Of a stretch of 64,000 bases of DNA, positions 24,220 through 31,396 are shown piece after piece. The notes beneath the pieces were generated by a model. The model saw only the letters and a program-made list of their open reading frames with translations, did no database searches and was not told the origin of the DNA. The position numbers and the translations under genes are program-made. The DNA comes from JAZQHR01 sp045540695 (GTDB lineage: Bacteria; Bacillota; Clostridia; UMGS1810). Location of the stretch: contig JAZQHR010000103.1 in NCBI GenBank assembly GCA_045540695.1, forward strand, positions 8,104-72,103, written 5' to 3'. Every line of letters begins with the position of its first letter. Within the stretch, counting starts at the first letter, position 1.

Positions 24220-25164
24220 ATGTATATTGGAGTTGATCTAGGCGGTACAGCTATTAAGGCAGGTTTAGTTGATGATAATGGTACTATTCTTCATAAAGGT
24301 AGTGCACCTACCAGAGCTAAAGCAGGGTATCAGGCAATAGTTAGCGATATTGCAGACCTAATAAATAAAGTTCTTGAAGAAAGCAATACTTCTATAAAAG
24401 ATATTAAATCAATAGGAATGGGTGCACCCGGTTCAATTGATAGCAAAAATGGTGTTATAATATATTCCGAAAACATTGTAATGAGAAATGCACCTGTGTG
24501 CGATGAATTTAAAAAATATTTTGATTTACCGGTATATATCGGTAACGATGCTAACTGCGCTGCTCTTGGTGAATATTATGCATTAGAAGAAAAAGATATA
24601 GAATGTTTTGTAGCCATTACACTTGGCACAGGCGTTGGAAGTGGAATTATTATAAATGGTAAAATTTTTACCGGATTTAACGGAGTTGCTGGTGAGTTTG
24701 GTCATACTACAATTGACAGAAACGGTATTGATTGTAATTGCGGAAGAAAAGGCTGCTGGGAAAACTATGCATCAGCTACTGCACTTATAAGAGAAACTGT
24801 TAAAGCTGCAAATGAAAATCCCGATTCAATCTTAGCGAAACTTATTGCCGAAAATGACGGTAAAGCAAATGGAAAGATTCCGTTTGATGCAGCCCAGGCT
24901 GGTGATGAAGTCGGAGCAAGGGTTGTAAATGAGTATTTAAAAAATGTCGCTTTAGGTTTGGTAGATGTAATCAATATTCTTCGCCCTGAAGTTGTTGTAA
25001 TTGGCGGTGGCGTGTCTAACCAAGGTGAGGGAATGTTAAACCCTATCAAAGACTATGTATACAAACATGTATACGGAAAAGACAGCTCTGCAAGAAGTGA
25101 TATCAGGGTTGCTAAGCTTGGGAATGATGCCGGAACAATTGGAGCAGCGTTCCTTGGTAAATAA
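24220..25164 (+). CDS. glcK: ROK-family glucokinase
   Basis: A 314-residue sugar kinase. The phosphate loop is GVDLGGTAIKAGLVD, the catalytic Asp lies in GNDANCAALGEY, and the ROK zinc site is CNCGRKGCWENYAS. The ending has VVVIGGGVSNQGE. It most likely phosphorylates glucose at C6 and feeds pfkA and pyk further downstream. No helix-turn-helix domain is present, so it is an enzyme rather than a ROK repressor. Confidence 0.9.
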   Translation: MYIGVDLGGTAIKAGLVDDNGTILHKGSAPTRAKAGYQAIVSDIADLINKVLEESNTSIKDIKSIGMGAPGSIDSKNGVIIYSENIVMRNAPVCDEFKKYFDLPVYIGNDANCAALGEYYALEEKDIECFVAITLGTGVGSGIIINGKIFTGFNGVAGEFGHTTIDRNGIDCNCGRKGCWENYASATALIRETVKAANENPDSILAKLIAENDGKANGKIPFDAAQAGDEVGARVVNEYLKNVALGLVDVINILRPEVVVIGGGVSNQGEGMLNPIKDYVYKHVYGKDSSARSDIRVAKLGNDAGTIGAAFLGK

Positions 25165-25182
25165 TATTTGGAGGTATTAGAT

Positions 25183-26079
25183 TTGAATATAGAAAATGGT
25201 TTGCATAATATTCTTACAAGTGAATTGATACTTACAAACGAACCTATGAAAAATCATACTTCTTTTAAAATAGGCGGTAATGCCGATTACTATGTAATGC
25301 CTGAAACAAAAGAACAGATACTTTCTGTTAGAAATTTTTGCTTGGAAAATGATGTTCCATTTTATATAGTCGGAAAAGGCTCTAATCTTCTTGTAAGCGA
25401 TAATGGACTTCGTGGTGTAGTTATTAAAATCGGCAGAAATTTTTCATCATATAAAGTTAATGATGACACCATAACAGCTCAGTCAGGAATTCTTTTGTCA
25501 AAGCTTGCCAATGTTGCACTTGAAAATGAATTTACAGGTTTTGAGTTTGCATCAGGTATTCCCGGTTCACTGGGCGGAGCAGTATATATGAATGCCGGAG
25601 CCTATGATGGTGAAATGAAAGATGTAGTGATATCGACCGAGTACATTGATAAAAACGGAAATATATGCACTGTAACTGGCGAAGAACACGATTTTTCATA
25701 CAGACACAGTATGTTTTCATCTGATGACGTTATTTTAGAAAGTGCTATGAAATTTAATCGTGGAAATAAAGATGAAATATACGCATATATGAAAGATTTA
25801 AATAATCGCAGAAGAGAAAAACAGCCACTTGAATACCCAAGTGCAGGAAGTACTTTTAAAAGACCGGATGGCTATTTTGCTGCGAAGCTTATAGATGATT
25901 CAGGTCTTAGAGGATATCGCATAGGCGGTGCAATGGTTTCGGATAAACATTGCGGATTTGTTGTAAATGTCGACAATGCGACTTGCGATGATGTTCTTAA
26001 ACTAATGGATTATATCAAAGAAATAGTTATGAAAAAATATGGCGTTGAGCTAGAGCCTGAAATTAAATATCTTGGCTGA
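25183..26079 (+). CDS. murB: UDP-N-acetylenolpyruvoylglucosamine reductase
   Basis: A 298-residue FAD/NADPH enzyme of peptidoglycan precursor synthesis. KNHTSFKIGGNADY, the FAD loop VGKGSNLLVSD, FEFASGIPGSLGGAVYMNAGAYDGE and SAGSTFKRP (catalytic Ser) identify it. TTG 25183 is chosen because GGAGG (25170-25174) is 8 nt upstream; an earlier in-frame TTG at 25168 overlaps that site. whiA follows 33 nt later, and the rapZ and yvcK genes often found between them are absent. Confidence 0.95.
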   Translation: MNIENGLHNILTSELILTNEPMKNHTSFKIGGNADYYVMPETKEQILSVRNFCLENDVPFYIVGKGSNLLVSDNGLRGVVIKIGRNFSSYKVNDDTITAQSGILLSKLANVALENEFTGFEFASGIPGSLGGAVYMNAGAYDGEMKDVVISTEYIDKNGNICTVTGEEHDFSYRHSMFSSDDVILESAMKFNRGNKDEIYAYMKDLNNRRREKQPLEYPSAGSTFKRPDGYFAAKLIDDSGLRGYRIGGAMVSDKHCGFVVNVDNATCDDVLKLMDYIKEIVMKKYGVELEPEIKYLG

Positions 26080-26112
26080 TAGCTACACAAACGATAGAAA
26101 AGGAGAGAAGAA

Positions 26113-27045
26113 ATGTCATTTTCTTCTGATACAAAACTTGAAATTATTAAAAACGAAATAAGCAAGGAGTGCTGTGCAACCTCAGAGCTTCTTGCTATCG
26201 TGTGTTTTGGCGGAACAGTTGTGAAAAAGGAAGCAGGATATGTCTTGCAGATTAACACAGAAAATGCTAAAATCGCACGTAGAATGTACAATTTAATAAA
26301 GTTTATATTTAACATTAATGCAAAAATTAACGTCTATAAAAAAACTGTTAAAACATCTACATACACAGTTTTAGTGGACGACGAAAAACATATAAAACAG
26401 ATACTTGTTAGATTTAATCTTATTGAAAAAAATGATTCCATTGACACATTTTTAAGCTTTAAGATATCTGATAAGCTTGTTGATAGAATATGCTGTAAAA
26501 AATCATTTATCAAAGGTGCATTTTTAATGAGTGGTTCTGTCAACAATCCTGAAAAGAATTACCATCTTGAATTTGTTACTCATAGATTTAATATAACAAA
26601 TGATTTTACAAAGATATTATCTGATATGGATCTTGAACCAAAATCAATCATCAGAAAATCTAACTACGTATTATATTTTAAAAGTAGCGAAATGATAAGC
26701 GATGTTTTAACAGTTATAGGTGCTGTAAATGCTGTGTGGGACATACAAAACATTAAAATTGTAAAAGAAATACGTAATAACTCAAATAGAGTTTACAACT
26801 TTGAAGATGCAAATATGAATAAAACTATTGATGCATCTACAAAGCAACGTATGTCTATTGAAAAAATCAGAGATGCAGGTAAGATGGATGACCTTCCACC
26901 TACACTTAAAGAGATAGCTTTATTAAGGCTTGAAAACAGCGAATGTTCGCTAAAAGAGCTTGGTGAAATGTTAACACCACCTATAAGTAAATCAGGTGTT
27001 AACCATAGACTTAGAAAATTACAAGAAATAGCAGAAAGATTATAA
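26113..27045 (+). CDS. whiA: DNA-binding protein WhiA
   Basis: A 310-residue protein with an N-terminal degenerate LAGLIDADG homing-endonuclease fold (from SKECCATSELLAIVCFGG to about residue 200, including IKGAFLMSGSV) and a C-terminal helix-turn-helix (LKELGEMLTPPISKSGVNHRLRKL). WhiA controls sporulation septation in actinobacteria and affects division and chromosome segregation in Firmicutes. It lacks nuclease active-site acids. Strong AAAAGGAGAG ribosome site. Confidence 0.93.
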   Translation: MSFSSDTKLEIIKNEISKECCATSELLAIVCFGGTVVKKEAGYVLQINTENAKIARRMYNLIKFIFNINAKINVYKKTVKTSTYTVLVDDEKHIKQILVRFNLIEKNDSIDTFLSFKISDKLVDRICCKKSFIKGAFLMSGSVNNPEKNYHLEFVTHRFNITNDFTKILSDMDLEPKSIIRKSNYVLYFKSSEMISDVLTVIGAVNAVWDIQNIKIVKEIRNNSNRVYNFEDANMNKTIDASTKQRMSIEKIRDAGKMDDLPPTLKEIALLRLENSECSLKELGEMLTPPISKSGVNHRLRKLQEIAERL

Positions 27046-27060
27046 AAGGAGATTTTTGTT

Positions 27061-27897
27061 ATGAATTGGGAACTTGGTGCATCCACATGGGGCGATAGAT
27101 ATAATGATGTTAACTTCTTTGAATGTTGTCAAAAAAATGGAATTAAATATATCGAAATTGCTCCTGCTTTCAACTACAGAGGCGTTAATGTATTATATGA
27201 AGTATATACCAGCATCGATTTTAAACAAATAAAAAGATTTGCCGACGAAACACATATCAAACTTTGGTCTTATCATCTTCCGTTTGACCCTGATGGTGCA
27301 AATCTTGTATCGCTTGACAAAGAACTTAGAAATTCTTCTATTGAGCTTTGTTGTGAGATGATCAAAAAATTTTCGGATATTGGCATTAAAATAGGCGTTT
27401 TGCATCCAAGTGTTGGTGGGTACTCTGGCGAAGATAGAGTGGAAAGGATTAAGTATTCTTCAGACTCCGTTTTTAAAATAAACCGCGTGGCTAAAGAATG
27501 TGGAGTCACTATCGCTGTCGAAAATCTTCCGCCACGCGCTACATCTGACAAAAGCGCTGATTTGGTAGAAATATTAAAGTGCGATGAGAGCTTAAGAGTA
27601 TGTTTTGACGTAAACCACTTGTTCCACGAAACTCACAATGATTTTATAGACGCACTTGGTCAAAAAATCATCACACTACATATTTCTGATTATGATTTTG
27701 AAGATGAAAGGCATTGGTTGCCAGGACAGGGCAAAATAAATTGGAATGAATTAGTTACGCTATTAAATAAAATAAATTATAAAGGCGTTTTTATGAATGA
27801 AATTGATGCATCGTGTTTGGGCGTAATTGATGGTGGAAAATATTCTCTTGCTGAATTAAAAGACGCAAACCATAGAATTTTAAAAGCCAAAATATAA
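27061..27897 (+). CDS. xylose-isomerase-like TIM-barrel sugar phosphate isomerase/epimerase
   Basis: A 278-residue protein of the AP_endonuc_2/sugar-phosphate isomerase superfamily. Strand-end motifs WSYHLPFDP, GVLHPSVGG, VAVENLPPRA-like (IAVENLPPRA), VCFDVNHLF, LHISDYDFEDERH and NEIDAS carry the likely metal ligands Glu, Asp, His and Glu. Substrate unknown. It follows whiA by 15 nt, so it is the last gene of the hprK operon unless a terminator is missed. Confidence 0.75.
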   Translation: MNWELGASTWGDRYNDVNFFECCQKNGIKYIEIAPAFNYRGVNVLYEVYTSIDFKQIKRFADETHIKLWSYHLPFDPDGANLVSLDKELRNSSIELCCEMIKKFSDIGIKIGVLHPSVGGYSGEDRVERIKYSSDSVFKINRVAKECGVTIAVENLPPRATSDKSADLVEILKCDESLRVCFDVNHLFHETHNDFIDALGQKIITLHISDYDFEDERHWLPGQGKINWNELVTLLNKINYKGVFMNEIDASCLGVIDGGKYSLAELKDANHRILKAKI

Positions 27898-27974
27898 TAA
27901 ATGGAAAAATCTATTGATTTTTTTGGGAAAATATTATAGAATATATAAGATTATTATTCTATTTGGAGGATATT

Positions 27975-28202
27975 ATGGAAAATAATATGGAATCAAATGA
28001 TTATATAGTTATTAAAGCACTTGAAAAAGGTGTCAATATTATTGGTTTAACAAGAGGACGCGATACCAGGTTTCATCATACAGAGATTTTGGACGTGGGC
28101 GAGATTTATATAGCTCAGTTCACAGAGATAACTTCTGCAATGAAAATAAAAGGTAAAGCTATTGTATACACTAAGCATGGAGAAATCCATACTGAGGTGT
28201 AA
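27975..28202 (+). CDS. mtrB: TRAP-like trp RNA-binding attenuation protein
   Basis: A 75-residue protein aligned over nearly its full length with Bacillus TRAP. Shared segments are VIKALEKGVNIIGLTRG, DTRFHHTE, GEIYIAQFTE and the tryptophan-pocket threonines. TRAP forms an 11-mer ring that binds tryptophan and then RNA with repeated GAG/UAG triplets. Of the three basic RNA-contact residues known in Bacillus (Lys37, Lys56, Arg58), the first is Ile here, the second is kept and the third is Lys. ATG 27975 follows GGAGGA. No trp gene lies nearby; the neighbours are a small DUF2007-like gene and pfkA. Confidence 0.88.
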   Translation: MENNMESNDYIVIKALEKGVNIIGLTRGRDTRFHHTEILDVGEIYIAQFTEITSAMKIKGKAIVYTKHGEIHTEV

Positions 28203-28218
28203 GAGTGGGTGAGTAAAT

Positions 28219-28410
28219 ATGTGGACAGTTATATATGTTACAAAAGATATAAGCCTTGCTGATAAAATTAAAAGCGAGTTTGAAAATAATAATATTCTAT
28301 TTAAGATTAGAAACGTTTCTAATAGTCAGGATGGGGATTGTTATGAAATATTAGTTCCAGAGTCTGAAATAGATAAGGCTCACGACATTATAATCAACAT
28401 AGGTATTTAA
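28219..28410 (+). CDS. small DUF2007-like protein
   Basis: A 63-residue protein with a beta-alpha-beta pattern: WTVIYVTKDISLADKIKSEF, then CYEILVPESEIDKAHDII. This matches the short DUF2007-type proteins found in Firmicutes, often of unknown function. It lies between mtrB and pfkA with short gaps and is probably co-transcribed with both. Confidence 0.6.
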   Translation: MWTVIYVTKDISLADKIKSEFENNNILFKIRNVSNSQDGDCYEILVPESEIDKAHDIIINIGI

Positions 28411-28425
28411 GGAGGATTACTTAAG

Positions 28426-29397
28426 ATGAACAACATAAAGACTATCGGGGTACTAACAAGTGGTGGCGATGCACCAGGAATGAATGCAGCTGTCAGAGCT
28501 GTTACCAGAACCGGTATAAATAAAGGTTATCGCGTAATGGGAATAAAGCAGGGCTACAAAGGCCTTATTGAGGGTGATATTGAAGAATTAACTCTTAGAA
28601 ATGTATCAAATACTCTTCACAGGGGCGGTACATTTCTTGGAACTGCAAGATGCAAGGAATTTACTACACTTGAAGGACAGAAAATAGCCGCAGATATGTG
28701 TAGAAAATTTGGTATTGATGCAGTAGTTGTCATTGGTGGTGATGGCTCGTTTAGAGGAGCTATGGATTTAAGTGCTCAGGGAATTTTTACTGTTGGTATT
28801 CCTGGTACAATTGACAACGATATAGCTTGCACTGAGTATACTATTGGATTTGATACCGCTCTCAACACTGCTATGGAAGCTATAGATAAGGTTAGAGATA
28901 CTATGGCGAGTCATCAAAGATGTTCTGTAGTTGAGGTAATGGGCAGACATGCCGGTTATATTGCTACTGAAGTTGCAATAGCTACTGGTGCCGAAGTTTT
29001 AATGATACCTGAAAAAGAGTATGATGTTGATAAAGATGTAGTGGGTAAGATTTTAGAAGCCAAATCAAGAGGTAAAAGCCACTATATAGTTATTCTTGCT
29101 GAAGGAATAGGTGGTGCAGGAAGACTTGCGAAAAAAATAGAGGACGATACAGGCATTATTACGCGTGCATCTGTTCTAGGATATATCCAAAGAGGCGGTA
29201 ATCCTACTGTACGTGATAGAGTTATCGCAAGTAAGATGGGTTATCATGCTGTAAATATTCTTGAAAATGTAGAAACAAGCAGAATAGTAGTATATAAAAA
29301 TGGTAAAATAGTTGATGTGGATATGATCGAAGGTCTTTCACAGAAAAAATCAATTGATGAATATGAAGTTGAAATGGCACAAATATTAGCAATGTAA
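28426..29397 (+). CDS. pfkA: ATP-dependent 6-phosphofructokinase
   Basis: A 323-residue phosphofructokinase of the bacterial allosteric type. GVLTSGGDAPGMNAAVR binds ATP, VVIGGDGSFRGA and PGTIDNDIACTEYTIGFDTA contain the active-site Asp, EVMGRHAG the fructose-6-P contacts and LGYIQRGGNPT the effector-side Arg. Gly11 and Gly104-type residues typical of ATP rather than pyrophosphate use are present (GGDG). It is followed 19 nt later by pyk, the classic glycolytic pair. Confidence 0.97.
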   Translation: MNNIKTIGVLTSGGDAPGMNAAVRAVTRTGINKGYRVMGIKQGYKGLIEGDIEELTLRNVSNTLHRGGTFLGTARCKEFTTLEGQKIAADMCRKFGIDAVVVIGGDGSFRGAMDLSAQGIFTVGIPGTIDNDIACTEYTIGFDTALNTAMEAIDKVRDTMASHQRCSVVEVMGRHAGYIATEVAIATGAEVLMIPEKEYDVDKDVVGKILEAKSRGKSHYIVILAEGIGGAGRLAKKIEDDTGIITRASVLGYIQRGGNPTVRDRVIASKMGYHAVNILENVETSRIVVYKNGKIVDVDMIEGLSQKKSIDEYEVEMAQILAM

Positions 29398-29416
29398 TTT
29401 CAACCGGAGGGATATT

Positions 29417-31174
29417 ATGAGAAAAACAAAGATAGTTTGCACAATGGGACCTGCTGTTAATGACATAAACACACTTAAAGAACTTGCAATAAATGGTATG
29501 AATGTTGCCAGACTTAATTTTTCTCATGGAAGCTACGAGGAGCATAAAAAACGAATTGATGATATAGTTGAGGTACGTAATGAACTAAAATTGCCTATTG
29601 CAATTCTTTTAGATACAAAAGGTCCAGAAATAAGAATTAAAACTTTTGAAAATGATAGTGTTAATCTTGTAGAAGGAGCGAAATTCACCTTAACGTGCGA
29701 GGATGTTCAGGGAACAGACAAAAAAGTTTCCGTTACTTACGAGAACTTATATAAAGATATCTCTGTTGGTACAAGAATTTTAATAGACGATGGCTTGGTA
29801 GAGCTTTTAGTTGAAAACATTGTAAATAAGGATATAATATGTGAAGTAATAAATGGTGGAGTATTATCAAATAAAAAAAGTATAAATATTCCCGGAGTAT
29901 CAATAAAGCTTCCTTATTTAAGTGAAAAAGATAAAAAAGACATTATATTTGGAATAGAAAATGATGTGGATTTTATTGCAGCATCATTTGTAAGAACTGC
30001 TTATGATGTTTTAGAGGTAAGAAAAGTTCTTGAGCAAAACGGTGGAGAAAACATACACATTATTGCAAAAATAGAAAACAGCGAAGGTGTAAACAACATT
30101 GATGCCATAATCACTGCAAGTGATGGAATTATGGTAGCGAGAGGTGATATGGGTGTGGAAATTCCATTTGAGGATTTGCCTGCTATACAGAAACTTCTTA
30201 TTGAAAAATGTTATAAAGCCGGCAAAAAAGTAATAACTGCTACTCAAATGCTCGATTCGATGATTAGAAATCCAAGACCAACACGAGCTGAAACTACCGA
30301 CGTTGCAAACGCAATATACGATGGTACAAGTGCTATAATGCTTTCAGGTGAAACCGCTATAGGTAAATATCCTGTAGAAAGTGTTATCACAATGAGTAAA
30401 ATTGCAGAAAAGACCGAAAAAAGCATTAACTATAAAAAAAGATTTCATAATCAGACAACCAATCTATTGACAAATACAGTAGCAAGTGCGATAAGTCACG
30501 CTACATGTACTACAGCTATGGATTTAGGTGCGACTGCTATCATTACAGTAACAAATTCCGGAGTTACCGCCAGAATGGTATCAAGTTTTAGACCTGAATG
30601 TCCGATTATTGCAACTACCCCAGTTGAGAAAGTATATAGACAAATGGCGCTTTCATGGGGAATAATTCCAGTATTAAGCGAACAGCAAAAAACTATGGAT
30701 GATTTGTTTGACCATGCTGTTGATAGGTCGCTTGAAACAGGTATTATAAAAAATGGTGATTTAGTTGTAATAACCGGTGGATTACCTGTCGGAATAAGTG
30801 GTACTACAAATATTATTAAAGCACATTTAGTAGGACATGTTCTTGCTGAAGGTAAGGGTGTAAGTAATCTGTCAGTAAGCGGAAAAGTGTTTGTAGTTGA
30901 TAATACAAGACATGCACTCGATGAATTTGAAACTGGAGATATTTTAGTAATTGACAGTACAAATAACGATATACTCCCAATTATTAAAAAAGCAAAGGGC
31001 ATTATTGTAGAAGAAGAAGGATTGGCATCTCACGCTGCAATTGTTGGTATGACACTTGATATTCCGGTTATAACAGGTGCTAAAGCAGCTACTTCTATTC
31101 TTAAAAACGGCACTGTTGTTACAATAGATGGTTCACGAGGACTTGTATATAGCGGTGTGGTAAAAGTAATATAA
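29417..31174 (+). CDS. pyk: pyruvate kinase with C-terminal PEP-utilising-type domain
   Basis: A 585-residue pyruvate kinase, about 110 residues longer than the E. coli type because of an extra C-terminal domain like the phosphohistidine domain of PEP-utilising enzymes (EEEGLASHAAIVGMTLDIPVITG). Core motifs are RLNFSHGSYEEH, LLDTKGPEIR, IAKIENSEG, MVARGDMGVEIP and TATQMLDSM. The extra domain occurs in Bacillus and many Clostridia. Its equivalent of the phospho-histidine lies in ASHAAI; its role here is regulatory or unknown. Confidence 0.97.
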   Translation: MRKTKIVCTMGPAVNDINTLKELAINGMNVARLNFSHGSYEEHKKRIDDIVEVRNELKLPIAILLDTKGPEIRIKTFENDSVNLVEGAKFTLTCEDVQGTDKKVSVTYENLYKDISVGTRILIDDGLVELLVENIVNKDIICEVINGGVLSNKKSINIPGVSIKLPYLSEKDKKDIIFGIENDVDFIAASFVRTAYDVLEVRKVLEQNGGENIHIIAKIENSEGVNNIDAIITASDGIMVARGDMGVEIPFEDLPAIQKLLIEKCYKAGKKVITATQMLDSMIRNPRPTRAETTDVANAIYDGTSAIMLSGETAIGKYPVESVITMSKIAEKTEKSINYKKRFHNQTTNLLTNTVASAISHATCTTAMDLGATAIITVTNSGVTARMVSSFRPECPIIATTPVEKVYRQMALSWGIIPVLSEQQKTMDDLFDHAVDRSLETGIIKNGDLVVITGGLPVGISGTTNIIKAHLVGHVLAEGKGVSNLSVSGKVFVVDNTRHALDEFETGDILVIDSTNNDILPIIKKAKGIIVEEEGLASHAAIVGMTLDIPVITGAKAATSILKNGTVVTIDGSRGLVYSGVVKVI

Positions 31175-31184
31175 GGAGATAGTT

Positions 31185-31382
31185 ATGAAATATATTGCAT
31201 TTATTCTTTTGATTATCGGTATGATTATCGTCTACAGTTCAAAAAGAATTATAAATACTAAAGCTATCAGAAAAAGAATCAATACCGATGATGAAGAAGA
31301 ATTGCTATTAAAGTCAAATGGTATTAAGCTTATTGGCTTTGCTATAGCACTTATAGGCGCAATAATAATTTTTAATATATAA
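31185..31382 (+). CDS. small two-span membrane protein
   Basis: A 65-residue protein with hydrophobic segments at about residues 2-18 and 46-64, joined by a charged loop rich in Lys, Arg, Asp and Glu. Location between pyk and valS, with a good ribosome site (AAGGAG). No family recognised. It could be a CLC/Pmp3-like or unrelated membrane peptide; I cannot say. Confidence 0.6.
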   Translation: MKYIAFILLIIGMIIVYSSKRIINTKAIRKRINTDDEEELLLKSNGIKLIGFAIALIGAIIIFNI

Positions 31383-31396
31383 TTTGGAGGATTAAA

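Noticed and set aside
31383..31396. A T-box or other leader before valS
   Set aside because: Only 14 nt separate valS from the upstream gene, and no AAGGGTGG-type core is seen.
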